Notes: a model not told the origin generated them from the sequence alone. Positions 9,194 through 16,772 are shown, counted from the first letter of the stretch. The stretch: 56,486 nt of DNA from Chryseobacterium daeguense DSM 19388 (GCF_000430825.1 NZ_AUMT01000001.1:1-56486), one strand, 5' to 3'. Program-made: numbers and translations.

Positions 9194-10093
9194 ATGAATA
9201 CACAAAAGAGTCATTATATTCTAATTATGCTATTACTTTTATTAGTAAGCAAGGCATTTGGGCAGGATTCCGTGACAACCTATTATTCCTTGGAAGAGGG
9301 AAAATTAGAGCCTTTCAGGATACAAGTTACCTACAATAAAACCAGCCATTTGATATTTCCTACATCAATACGATATGTTGACCTGGGAAGTGATCTCTTG
9401 GTTGCCAATAAGGCAGATCCTATAGGAAACGTTCTTCGGGTTAAGTCAGCCGTCAGGGATTTTGAAGAAGAAACTAATTTTTCGGTCATTACTGAAGATG
9501 GAAAATTTTACAGTTTTGACGCATCCTACAGTTCTTATCCCGATATACTCAGCTATGATTTAGTAAAACTTCAGAGAGGTATGGAGCGACAGTATGCTGA
9601 TGTATTATTTGAAGATCTTAAAGGAAGCTCAACTTCTCTCATCTGGCTTATTATGGAAAATCTTTACAGGAAAAGCAACAGAACTATTAAGCATATTGCT
9701 TCGAAAAGTTATGGAATTGAGTTTTCAGTCAGGGCGCTGCACGTTAATGACAGCAAGTTTTATTTCACATTGCAGGTTAAGAATCAAAGTAATGTGGGGT
9801 ATGCTATTGAATGGGTCAATTTTAAAATTGTCGATAAAAAGAACTTAAAGCGAACGGTCGTTCAGGATAAGATTTTAGAGCAGGTTCGTACCTATTTCCC
9901 GGAAAGGATAATAGCTGATCATTCAGATAGTAAAGGGATTTATATGCTTGATCAGTTTACGCTCTTAAAAGATCAGGTTTTGGAGATTGAAATTCTGGAA
10001 AAGAACGGGGGAAGGCATTTGAAAGTACAGCTTGAAAATGAAGATATTGTTCATGCAAGATTGATAAACAGTTTAACCATTAAAACGGGGTAA
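9194..10093 (+). CDS. traN: Conjugative transposon protein TraN
   Basis: A 299-aa exported protein with a signal peptide ending near AFG|QDS. It matches the pattern of Bacteroidetes TraN (DUF4138): TSHLIFPTSIRYVDLGS, then VLRVKSAVRDFEEETNFSVI, and a C-terminal beta-rich domain. In CTnDOT-like elements TraN is an outer component of the mating apparatus. It sits between traM and traO with very short spacing. The gene looks intact, although traM upstream is broken, so transfer is probably impossible. Confidence 0.85.
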   Translation: MNTQKSHYILIMLLLLLVSKAFGQDSVTTYYSLEEGKLEPFRIQVTYNKTSHLIFPTSIRYVDLGSDLLVANKADPIGNVLRVKSAVRDFEEETNFSVITEDGKFYSFDASYSSYPDILSYDLVKLQRGMERQYADVLFEDLKGSSTSLIWLIMENLYRKSNRTIKHIASKSYGIEFSVRALHVNDSKFYFTLQVKNQSNVGYAIEWVNFKIVDKKNLKRTVVQDKILEQVRTYFPERIIADHSDSKGIYMLDQFTLLKDQVLEIEILEKNGGRHLKVQLENEDIVHARLINSLTIKTG

Positions 10094-10094
10094 G

Positions 10095-10655
10095 ATGCAC
10101 AACATATTTTTAACAGTCATCTTAACGATGATAATGGGTAGCAAAATATTTGCTCAACAGATGATTCCCAAGCAAATTGGTATTGAATTTACCTATTCGG
10201 TATTTCCAAAATCTCCAGAAAAGCAAAATTATATGTTTAGTACGGGGCTTGTTTCTTACTCGAAGAATGGTAATTACTTTTTTGGACTGACAGAATATGG
10301 TAGAAAATATTATAAATACACAGGCTGCGATATCCCGATAGATAGTTTCCTGCTTAGTGGTGGGTACAGTTTTTATGTTTGGGGAGACTTCATGCGAAAT
10401 GTAAATTTTAATCTGGGAATTGGAGGTCTTGTTGGTTACGAGCAGATTAATAGAGGTGATGAATTGTTGTATGATGGATCAAAGCTTAACTCTACAGGTA
10501 ATTTTATTTATGGGACGAACGGTAAGCTGTCTATTGAAAGCTATCTGACTAAGCATTTAGTTTTCCTGGTCAACGGGCAACTTCGCTTTTTGAAAAATAG
10601 TCAAATGGTTAATTTTCACTCTCTGCTGGGGGTAGGAATAAGATATAATTTCTAA
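10095..10655 (+). CDS. traO: Conjugal transfer protein TraO
   Basis: A 186-aa protein starting one base after the traN stop. It has a signal peptide (cleavage near IFA|QQ) and an outer-membrane beta-barrel-like pattern: FTYSVFP, FSTGLVSYSKNGNYFFG, FNLGIGGLVGYE, and C-terminal LLGVGIRYNF ending in phenylalanine. Position and pattern match TraO of Bacteroidetes conjugative transposons. Confidence 0.8.
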   Translation: MHNIFLTVILTMIMGSKIFAQQMIPKQIGIEFTYSVFPKSPEKQNYMFSTGLVSYSKNGNYFFGLTEYGRKYYKYTGCDIPIDSFLLSGGYSFYVWGDFMRNVNFNLGIGGLVGYEQINRGDELLYDGSKLNSTGNFIYGTNGKLSIESYLTKHLVFLVNGQLRFLKNSQMVNFHSLLGVGIRYNF

Positions 10656-10667
10656 AAATAATGAAAA

Positions 10668-11114
10668 ATGAAAAATATAATTAATACAGCTAAAATACAA
10701 TTAAAGTGTTTCTTGCTACTATTTGTAGTCGGACTATTTGTACAATCATGTGAGAAAGATGATTTGGAAATTCAGCAGAACTATCCTTTTAAGGTGTCGG
10801 TTATGCCGGTTCCCAAGGACATAGCTAAAGACGAGTATGTAGAGATTCGTATCAAAATTCTTCCTGAAGGTAATTTTGCTGACACCAAATATTATCTTCG
10901 ATATTTTCAGTTTGAGGGAACAGGAAAGCTACAGTATTATAACACTCAACCCTATTTTCCCAATGATATTTATCCTCTGTATGAGAAAGAGTTCAGATTG
11001 TATTATACTTCAACCTCTGAAGTTTCACAATCATTTACGGTACGGCTATCAGACAGTTTTGGAAATGAGAATAAAATTGAATTTCAATTCAACAACAAAA
11101 AGCTAAACGGATAA
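10668..11114 (+). CDS. traQ: TraQ-like conjugative transposon lipoprotein (DUF3872)
   Basis: A 148-aa protein with an N-terminal hydrophobic segment and lipobox-like VQSCEKDD, so probably a lipoprotein. The body (YPFKVSVMPVPKDIAKDEYV, IRIKILPEGNF, RYFQFEGTGKL) fits the TraQ/DUF3872 family encoded at the end of Bacteroidetes tra operons. It is the last tra gene here and is followed by a strong terminator. Confidence 0.75.
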   Translation: MKNIINTAKIQLKCFLLLFVVGLFVQSCEKDDLEIQQNYPFKVSVMPVPKDIAKDEYVEIRIKILPEGNFADTKYYLRYFQFEGTGKLQYYNTQPYFPNDIYPLYEKEFRLYYTSTSEVSQSFTVRLSDSFGNENKIEFQFNNKKLNG

Positions 11115-11193
11115 ATACTATTTCTTTAGCTTACAAATATATATTTCCACTTCAAATAAAACCATCTAATTTGAGAAGCATTGTTTAGTATTT

Positions 11194-11235
11194 GCGGAAA
11201 GATGGTTGTTCCCTAAAGGGCAAGCATCTTTCCGC
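11194..11235 (+). terminator. Strong hairpin after the tra operon
   Basis: A perfect 11-bp stem (gcggaaagatg/catctttccgc) encloses a loop that itself contains ccctaaaggg. It has no T tail, and sits just before the true terminator; it could be a 3' stabilising structure. Confidence 0.5.
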
Positions 11236-11243
11236 GACGCCAC

Positions 11244-11283
11244 AAGAATCCAGACCGGGAACCGGCTCTGGATTCTTATTTTT
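11244..11283 (+). terminator. Rho-independent terminator of the tra operon
   Basis: The stem aagaatccaga/tctggattctt (11 bp) with an inner ccgg-containing loop is followed by a T-rich tail (attttta). It separates the tra genes from the convergent JAB gene. Confidence 0.75.
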
Positions 11284-11298
11284 AGACATTTAAGTCCC

Positions 11299-11742
11299 TT
11301 ATAAAATACCTTCATCGGAGAACGAGAAGGAGTCGGTTGAAGTTATTATACAATGATCAAGCATGTTAATATTTAATAGTTGGGCAGCCTCCTTTATTTT
11401 TTGTGTGATGCCTATGTCTTCGCGAGAAGGTGTAAGGTTTCCGGAAGGATGGTTATGGGCTATAATAAATGATACGGCATTACATAATAGAGCTCCCTGC
11501 ATGATGATTCTGATGTCAACAAGAGAAGAGGTAATTCCAGATTCTGATATTTTTTGTATTCCTAAGACCTTGTTAGCCTGATTCATATACATTGAGTAAA
11601 ATGACTCTCTGTAGTCGATCTGATCTGCATCAAAATGTTCCCTGAAAATATCTGTAGCATCCTGGGAGTTCAGTACTTTTTTTTCAGCATTTCCTTTTCT
11701 TGTGTAGATCAATTTGATCTCATTTACGATATTATATTTCAT
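11299..11742 (-). CDS. RadC-like JAB/MPN+ domain protein
   Basis: A 147-aa protein consisting essentially of the JAB domain of RadC-type proteins. The metal motif HNHPSGNLTPSRED (His96, His98, Asp109) and the upstream Glu46 in YRESF are present. The N-terminal helix-hairpin-helix of chromosomal RadC is missing. Such short copies are common cargo of Bacteroidetes conjugative elements; their role is unproven. It runs convergent to the tra operon. Confidence 0.85.
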   Translation of the reverse strand: MKYNIVNEIKLIYTRKGNAEKKVLNSQDATDIFREHFDADQIDYRESFYSMYMNQANKVLGIQKISESGITSSLVDIRIIMQGALLCNAVSFIIAHNHPSGNLTPSREDIGITQKIKEAAQLLNINMLDHCIITSTDSFSFSDEGIL

Positions 11743-12428
11743 TGTTATTGCTCTGAGTACGGCAGAGCCTTTTGTTTCCCGTACTTAAGTTAAAACAGCA
11801 TTTATTTAAAACATTTTTGAACTGTTATGCGTCTTTTTTAGATCAAAAGCCTTTTCAATCTCTTCTCCGTTCTATTTCTTAAAAGCCTTTCAGGCTTCGC
11901 TGAATATTTTTCAAAAGAAAAACCGGAAAAAAGAAAGCGGATATGAAGTGTTGACAATGAAAAAACAAAAGGAAACGGAATAATTGGAGGGTACCTTTAG
12001 GGAGGAAACCGTTTATGCCGTAGTCTTTTGGTTGGATTAGCAAGACGGCTGGCAAAAATACCTTAGCTGCCTTTTTACCGGGTTATTATGGAAAATGTTT
12101 CGTGTAATAGCAGTCAATAACCTGTTTTTGTATATGAAATGAATGTTTAAATTAACAATGTTGATTTTATTTGTATTTTAGTTGAATCTAAGAATGATGA
12201 ATTTCTTTGCATCAATTTTCTCTTGTTGCACCTAAAAAATAAATTTAAACGTAACCACATCTTTTATAAATAAAAATTTTTTCCGCCTAATGGTTGATGT
12301 TAAGTGTTTCGTTTGATTTTACATGTTCAAGCGTTAGACATTTATATTTAAAAGCCAAATACATCACATAAGTGTCTGGGTTTAATTTCAGAACAGTTGT
12401 CCAATACTTTTATTAAAAAAGTATTGGT
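11743..12428. other. Noncoding stretch of the old element, with hairpins
   Basis: About 690 bp without a supportable gene. It contains a hairpin upstream of the JAB gene (agtacgg/cccgtact near 11755-11788) and a bulged stem at 12017-12049 (GCCGT..CTT pairing with AAGACGGC) inside a more GC-rich patch (about 11990-12090). The remainder is AT-rich. It could hold an oriT or a small RNA of the conjugative element, which cannot be decided from sequence alone. Confidence 0.35.
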
Positions 12429-12590
12429 ATGGAGAAGAAAGTTGAAATTAGTAACATTACCATAGAGGAGATTATCAAGATTTTTAAAGAAGAGGAGGGA
12501 ATTGAATTAAGCATTGAGGAGGCGAAAGATATTTTAAGCTTTCTGACGATGCTCTTAAAAATTACCATTAAGAGTTTTTTAGAACAATAA
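12429..12590 (+). CDS. Small protein preceding the serine recombinase
   Basis: A 53-codon frame starting ATGGAGAAG and ending 19 bp before the recombinase gene. It is highly charged and helical (TIEEIIKIFKEEEGIELSIE, then EAKDILSFLTMLLKI). Spacing suggests co-transcription with the recombinase. I do not recognise a defined family; it could be a recombination accessory factor. Confidence 0.55.
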   Translation: MEKKVEISNITIEEIIKIFKEEEGIELSIEEAKDILSFLTMLLKITIKSFLEQ

Positions 12591-12609
12591 TATTTTCTAA
12601 GATTTATAT

Positions 12610-14184
12610 ATGAAAAAAGCCGATTTATATATCCGTGTGTCAACTGATGAGCAGGCAGATAAGGGATACTCGCAAAGAGATCAGGAGGAACGATTAAAAC
12701 GTTATTGTGAAAACAATAACATTAAAGTAGGTCAAATCATCTATGAAGATTACTCAGCCAAGACTTTTATCAGGCCAGAGTGGATTAAATTACTGGATAC
12801 GCTAAAGAAAAAAAGCTCAAAAACGGATCTGCTGCTTTTTACAAAATGGGATCGCTTCAGCAGGAACGCTGGCGATGCGTATCAAATGATTAACATACTT
12901 AGGAAAAGTAACGTTGAACCGCAGGCTATTGAGCAACCTTTAGATCTTTCAATTCCTGAAAATAAAATGATGCTGGCTATATATCTTGCTGCACCGGAAG
13001 TTGAAAACGACAGGCGCGCTCTGAATACTTATTATGGAATGCGCCGTGCTAAAAAAGAAGGCAGATTAATGGGAAGGGCACCTTATGGCTACGCTAACAG
13101 AATAACGGAGAACGGGAAAAAGTATGTAATCCCGAAGGAACCGGAAGCTTCCAATATGAAATGGGCATTCAATGAAATGTCCAAAGGCGTTTATTCAGCG
13201 AGCCAAATCATGGATATGATGAACAGAAAAGAAGGAAAGTCAGTTAAGATAAGTGCCTTTCTTGCAAGTTTACGCAATACCGCATATTGCGGGAAAATTT
13301 ACGTGGAGCAATTCAATGAAGAGGAGGCTCATTTTGTTAAAAGTATTCATGAACCTTTGATCAGTGAAGAACTATTCGAAAAAGTTCAATGTATAATGGA
13401 TGGAAATGTGAATCCAGCCAGACCTAATGTAAAAGTACTGTCTGACGATAATTTGCCATTAAGAGGTTTCCTTCTGTGTCCGGAATGTGGTCATTTGATT
13501 ACAGGCAGTGCCTCTACGGGACGTTCTGGAAATAAATATTATTACTATCATTGCCAATCCCCGTGTTCATACCGTTACAAATCTGAGATTATTAATTCTA
13601 AATTTTTAGAAATATTGCAGTCATTGGAAATGCGCGCATCTATAAAAAATTATTTGAAAAAAGTGTTGAGGCAAAATTTTGAAAAATTAATCAATAATCC
13701 CCAAAGAGAAAGGAAAGCAATTCTATTAGAAATAGATCGTTTAAACAGTAAATTGAAACAGGCAAGAAATAAACTGATGGAGGAAGTAATTGATGATGAA
13801 GATTATCTTGAAATTAGGACCGGCTGTAAAGGACAAATTGAAAAGTTCGAAGCTAAATTAACTAAAGGAAAGGATAATAAGAAAATAGATTTTCAAAAAC
13901 TACTAGACCAAGCATTATCGAACCTAGTAGACCTTGCGAAAGTCTATACTGATGGGGATATCGAGGTAAAACGTAAAATAATTGGTTCGATATTTCCTGA
14001 AAAATTGCAATTTTCAAAAAATCATTATCGAACCACCCGACCAAATGTTTTGCTCTCTTATATATACCAGATAAACAATGAGTTAGGTGCGAAAAAAAAC
14101 CGGAAAAAAAGTGAATTATCACCTCTTTCCGGTCTTGTACCCAGGACCGGGATCGAACCGGTACTCCTAAGAACTGGTGTTTGA
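12610..14184 (+). CDS. Large serine recombinase (site-specific integrase)
   Basis: A 524-aa protein. The N-terminal catalytic domain has YIRVSTDEQ with nucleophile Ser11 and KWDRFSRN near residue 80. The Recombinase domain follows (RAPYGYANRITENGKKYVIP, RNTAYCGKIYV), then a zinc ribbon (LLCPECGH ... YHCQSPCSYRY), and a coiled coil at about 370-430. It probably integrated the conjugative element whose remnants lie to the left. The last ~17 codons (GLVPRTGIEPVLLRTGV) are antisense to a tRNA 3' half, and the stop codon lies in the anticodon loop, so the natural C-terminus is uncertain. Confidence 0.85.
   Translation: MKKADLYIRVSTDEQADKGYSQRDQEERLKRYCENNNIKVGQIIYEDYSAKTFIRPEWIKLLDTLKKKSSKTDLLLFTKWDRFSRNAGDAYQMINILRKSNVEPQAIEQPLDLSIPENKMMLAIYLAAPEVENDRRALNTYYGMRRAKKEGRLMGRAPYGYANRITENGKKYVIPKEPEASNMKWAFNEMSKGVYSASQIMDMMNRKEGKSVKISAFLASLRNTAYCGKIYVEQFNEEEAHFVKSIHEPLISEELFEKVQCIMDGNVNPARPNVKVLSDDNLPLRGFLLCPECGHLITGSASTGRSGNKYYYYHCQSPCSYRYKSEIINSKFLEILQSLEMRASIKNYLKKVLRQNFEKLINNPQRERKAILLEIDRLNSKLKQARNKLMEEVIDDEDYLEIRTGCKGQIEKFEAKLTKGKDNKKIDFQKLLDQALSNLVDLAKVYTDGDIEVKRKIIGSIFPEKLQFSKNHYRTTRPNVLLSYIYQINNELGAKKNRKKSELSPLSGLVPRTGIEPVLLRTGV
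14092..14132 (-). terminator. Host tRNA-Leu terminator (displaced)
   Basis: On the minus strand CCGGAAA pairs with TTTCCGG across an AT-rich loop and is followed by eight T. It lies directly downstream of the minus-strand tRNA 3' half at 14138-14189, so it is most likely the original terminator of that tRNA. It overlaps the 3' end of the serine recombinase frame. Confidence 0.65.
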
Positions 14185-14256
14185 GACCATTTTTATTTTT
14201 GACTGATTTTTTATTCTTGTTGATTTTCAATGTTTTGCGAATTAATAAACTATTGT
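14137..14256 (-). repeat. attL: Left att repeat with tRNA-Leu(CAA)-like 3' half
   Basis: A 120-bp direct repeat of 56367-56486 with only two differences (14147 c/t and 14161 g/a). On the minus strand, 14138-14189 is the 3' half of a tRNA: anticodon arm TGGT-CTCAAAC-ACCA (anticodon CAA, leucine), an 11-nt variable region, T arm ACCGG-TTCGATC-CCGGT and acceptor strand CCTGGGTA, with no encoded CCA. No D arm or 5' acceptor strand follows; AT-rich DNA does. This fits a prophage attL carrying the displaced 3' half of the target tRNA. Strand exchange lies somewhere after 14161. Confidence 0.8.
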
Positions 14257-14276
14257 TTTCTACTATTTTTTACACG

Positions 14277-14300
14277 TTTTTGCACGATACTTTGCACGAT
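14277..14300 (+). promoter_or_regulatory. Left arm-type integrase site pair (TTTGCACGAT)
   Basis: TGCACGAT occurs at 14281-14288 and 14293-14300, spaced 12 bp, each preceded by T-rich bases; a third degenerate copy (tacacg) sits at 14271. The same pair with the same 12-bp spacing occurs at 56271-56290 at the other end. Conserved paired repeats near both att cores suggest arm sites for the integrase or an excisionase. Confidence 0.55.
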
Positions 14301-14319
14301 TAGAACAAGCGCAAATCTT

Positions 14320-14565
14320 TTATTTAAAAGGATTTGTTGTAATTCCGAATATGAAATTTGCATCGATATTATATAGCTTTATTATTATTTCAATCTGTTC
14401 TGCAGTAAAATGATATGATCGATTCCGCTTGTCCTGATTCTTAACATTAGAGAACCAGGATTTCGGAATTCCAGTTTGTTCATAAAATTCTTTTATATAT
14501 TCAATCTTCCTGTAACTTTTAAGTATTTCAGGAAGTTTCAATATTTGGCGATCAGATGTCAACAT
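14320..14565 (-). CDS. Small XRE-like regulator
   Basis: An 81-aa protein. Its second half (SWFSNVKN, HFTAEQIEIIIKLYNIDANF and IFGI near the end) resembles small XRE-type regulators of Flavobacteriia that end in a similar NANWIFG motif. The ATG directly follows the stop codon of the upstream secreted-protein gene, so the two are translated from one leftward message together with the repressor. A role in lysogeny control is possible. Confidence 0.6.
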   Translation of the reverse strand: MLTSDRQILKLPEILKSYRKIEYIKEFYEQTGIPKSWFSNVKNQDKRNRSYHFTAEQIEIIIKLYNIDANFIFGITTNPFK

Positions 14566-15033
14566 TTATTTTATTTCTTTTCCTGTCAAATCATATTTAT
14601 AAATCTGCATTCCTTCTTTTTCAATCCCCATATCATTTTTTGCATAATACCACAGAACAATTTTCCAAGATGATTCCAGTTTTGTAACATTTACCGATGT
14701 TGGAACATAAGTAACTGGATTTTTTAGTTTAAATTTTGCAAGCCAAATAGTCTGATCTAAATTGATGTTTATTTTGCCTAAATCACTTTCAGTTGGCTCA
14801 TAATTACCAAAATTTGCTTTTAAAGAAACTTTAACATCTTCCTTTTTTCCGTTTTTTAAAACAGTTTCTTTTTCAATTAAAAAAGTTCCAGAGTCTGTTT
14901 TTTTTATATCCGCTGCAAAAACATATTCTGGATACTTTTTCTTTACTTGTTGAGTTTCTGTTTTAACTTCTTGTGATTGAGAAAACAGAAATGTTGATGC
15001 GAATAACGCAAGAAATAAAATTGATTTTTTCAT
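14566..15033 (-). CDS. Exported protein of the lysogeny operon
   Basis: A 155-aa protein with a clear signal peptide (MKKSILFLALFASTFLFSQS). The mature part has no family I recognise; it is beta-rich (GTFLIEKETVLKNGKKEDV, SSWKIVLWYYAKNDMGIEKE). It lies 10 bp downstream of the repressor on the same strand, so it should be expressed in the lysogen. An exported protein made with the repressor could alter the cell surface or exclude related phages. That is inference. Confidence 0.7.
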   Translation of the reverse strand: MKKSILFLALFASTFLFSQSQEVKTETQQVKKKYPEYVFAADIKKTDSGTFLIEKETVLKNGKKEDVKVSLKANFGNYEPTESDLGKININLDQTIWLAKFKLKNPVTYVPTSVNVTKLESSWKIVLWYYAKNDMGIEKEGMQIYKYDLTGKEIK

Positions 15034-15043
15034 TGTATTTATT

Positions 15044-15757
15044 TTAATAGAAAATATTAAAGTCTCTACTTATTAATTTTACTACATTTCCAATTATGTA
15101 GCAGTCTTTGAGGTTTATTGTAAAATCAGGATATAATGATTTATCAGGATTCCATGAATGTAACACAACTTCACCTGTATCTGGATTATGGGATTTTACT
15201 TCCTTTATTAAGTTGCCTTTTTCGTTATGAAGGAAATAAAACACATTCCAATCATTTAAATGTAATTTGTTTTTCCAAAGATCCCTTGGAATATCCCGGG
15301 CTAAATACCAATCCTTATCCAAAAGAGCTTTATTCGTATTATCATTCATACTATCTCCAACTGCTTCAACTTCATAATATTTACCCTTATGATTCTTTTT
15401 AACCCTCACACTTCCTTTTTCAAGCTCATTCATATAACTTTCTGCAAAGAAATTTGAAGCAGCTCCTAATGCAGCTTTTTCAGGGATTTTTAAAGTTTCT
15501 AACCAAATGAAATCTTCATCCTCTTTCAAAACCTTTGCATTTGACAGGTTTTCAGTGATTCCACTTTGTGGTGTATGATCTTGAATTATTTTAAGTGCAG
15601 AAGTTGAAATGTTTCTTTCACCATATTCCCAACTTTTCACAGTTCTAACTGAAACGCCAGTCAAATCAGCCAATTGCTGTTGTGACAAATTATGTTTTTT
15701 TCTGAATTCTTTAATTTCTATTTGGTTCATAATCAATAATATAAATTGTTTTAACAA
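15044..15757 (-). CDS. CI/LexA-like phage repressor (HTH + S24)
   Basis: A 237-aa repressor. The XRE helix-turn-helix is at about residues 13-60 (LSQQQLADLTGVSVRTVKSW). The C-terminal S24 domain has VGDSMND with catalytic Ser136 and a probable catalytic Lys185 (NLIKEVKSH). AALGAAS around residue 95-101 may hold the self-cleavage site, so SOS induction is likely. ATG at 15730 (MNQIEIKEF) is the better start, because the first nine residues look like leader. It is divergent from the early operon and next to palindromic operators. Confidence 0.88.
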   Translation of the reverse strand: MLKQFILLIMNQIEIKEFRKKHNLSQQQLADLTGVSVRTVKSWEYGERNISTSALKIIQDHTPQSGITENLSNAKVLKEDEDFIWLETLKIPEKAALGAASNFFAESYMNELEKGSVRVKKNHKGKYYEVEAVGDSMNDNTNKALLDKDWYLARDIPRDLWKNKLHLNDWNVFYFLHNEKGNLIKEVKSHNPDTGEVVLHSWNPDKSLYPDFTINLKDCYIIGNVVKLISRDFNIFY

Positions 15758-15769
15758 ATATTTAACACT

Positions 15770-15808
15770 CCACTATGTGGATATTTGTTGTGTATATACA
15801 CATTGTGT
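15770..15808. promoter_or_regulatory. Operator cluster between repressor and early genes
   Basis: Three related dyads: ccactatgtgg (15770-15780, imperfect), TGTGTATATACACA (15789-15802, a perfect 14-bp palindrome) and acacattgtgt (15798-15808, imperfect, overlapping the second). They overlap the spacer of the rightward promoter, as expected for a CI/Cro switch. Confidence 0.7.
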
Positions 15809-15818
15809 AGTATATTTG
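15788..15818 (+). promoter_or_regulatory. Early rightward promoter
   Basis: TTG at 15788-15790, a 20-bp spacer and TATATTTG at 15811-15818 fit the Bacteroidetes consensus TTG-N19-21-TAnnTTTG. The spacer contains the perfect palindromic operator. Transcription would start about 30 bp before the Cro-like gene. Confidence 0.7.
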
Positions 15819-15856
15819 CAATACAATATTACTAACAGTAATGCAAATATAAGGAT

Positions 15857-16093
15857 ATGAATGACAAAAAGGAAAAAATCAGAGAGATATTCGCAGCCAT
15901 TTCACCTGAACGTAAAAACAATGTCAGAAGGATATTGTCAGAGAAATTCAATATTACAGTTGATTCTGCAAAAATGAACTGGATATATGGGGGTAAAATT
16001 CCAGAACAGAATATTGATAAAGTTCTGGAAATACTTAAAAATGAAGCCAGAGAACAATCAAACGAAATTTTAGAATTAATCGATGCAATCTAA
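15857..16093 (+). CDS. Cro-like small DNA-binding protein
   Basis: A 78-aa first gene of the early operon, divergent from the repressor, which is the Cro position. The segment RRILSEKFNITVDSAKMNWI followed by YGGKIPEQNIDKVLEILK could be a small helix-turn-helix. The family is not recognised with certainty. It overlaps the next gene by 11 bp. Confidence 0.6.
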   Translation: MNDKKEKIREIFAAISPERKNNVRRILSEKFNITVDSAKMNWIYGGKIPEQNIDKVLEILKNEAREQSNEILELIDAI

Positions 16094-16331
16094 AAGCAAT
16101 AAAGCCAAAATTGAAGCTCTGCGGGTGAATATTTGGAAGCTTGGGGATAAGATAGAGAAACTATTTAAAGAATGTGAATTAATGAAATATGAATTAGACA
16201 CGTTGGAATCTATCGAGAATAAAAACAGTAACAACGGAGTGGAAGCCGTAATTGATCCCCAAAGAATCCTAACCCGCCGAGGTTCAAAAGCAAAAAAACT
16301 TGCACTGGCACAAGCGATAAATGGAAAATAA
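16083..16331 (+). CDS. Small coiled-coil early protein
   Basis: An 82-aa protein with a predicted coiled coil in the first half (KIEALRVNIWKLGDKIEKLF) and a basic tail (RRGSKAKKLALAQ). Function unknown. It is translationally coupled to the Cro-like gene by an 11-bp overlap. Confidence 0.6.
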   Translation: MQSKSNKAKIEALRVNIWKLGDKIEKLFKECELMKYELDTLESIENKNSNNGVEAVIDPQRILTRRGSKAKKLALAQAINGK

Positions 16332-16335
16332 AAAA

Positions 16336-16358
16336 GCCACCTGCGCTAACAGATGGCG
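16336..16358 (+). other. Hairpin between early genes
   Basis: gccacctg pairs with cagatggc apart from one mismatch, around a 6-7-nt loop. There is no T tail. It could be a processing site or attenuator ahead of the 16387 gene. Confidence 0.35.
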
Positions 16359-16386
16359 AATGTTCAACCGATTAAAGTCAAACTAA

Positions 16387-16770
16387 ATGATTACGACAAA
16401 AGTACAACAATCAACTACAAAATCAAACTCCTTTAATGGAAAAGATTTTTTAACAGCTTCAAAACTGGCTAATGAATTAAAGTTCCAGGACTTTGAAGTG
16501 AGTGAAGACACAAGAACCGGAAACAATTGGTTCGGGTTGTTTATGGCAGAAAACAATGCTTATTGGTCTATTGCCAGAACTGAAAACGGAAAATACAATC
16601 TGGAATGTGATGATACCAAAGTATGTGTAATTGATGAACATCTTGAAAAGAAGCTTGATGATTTAAGAATTTATCTTCTGGATGAACCAACAAGAAAAAT
16701 GCAAGATCAGATTGAGTTTAATGCATTCCAAAATGAATTGTGGAGAAATTACGGACCTGGTAGAATTTAA
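16387..16770 (+). CDS. Hypothetical early phage protein
   Basis: A 127-aa acidic protein with no recognised domain (FLTASKLANELKFQDFEVSE, GNNWFGLFMAENNAYWSIAR). The start is preceded by TCAAACTAAATG, the same 12 bases as before the 17336 gene. It lies in the early recombination operon, 3 bp before the next gene. Confidence 0.6.
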   Translation: MITTKVQQSTTKSNSFNGKDFLTASKLANELKFQDFEVSEDTRTGNNWFGLFMAENNAYWSIARTENGKYNLECDDTKVCVIDEHLEKKLDDLRIYLLDEPTRKMQDQIEFNAFQNELWRNYGPGRI

Positions 16771-16772
16771 AC

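Noticed and set aside
13862..14230. Minus-strand frame sharing its N-terminus with one at 56251-56460
   Set aside because: The shared part is simply the translated att repeat; neither frame has protein-like conservation.
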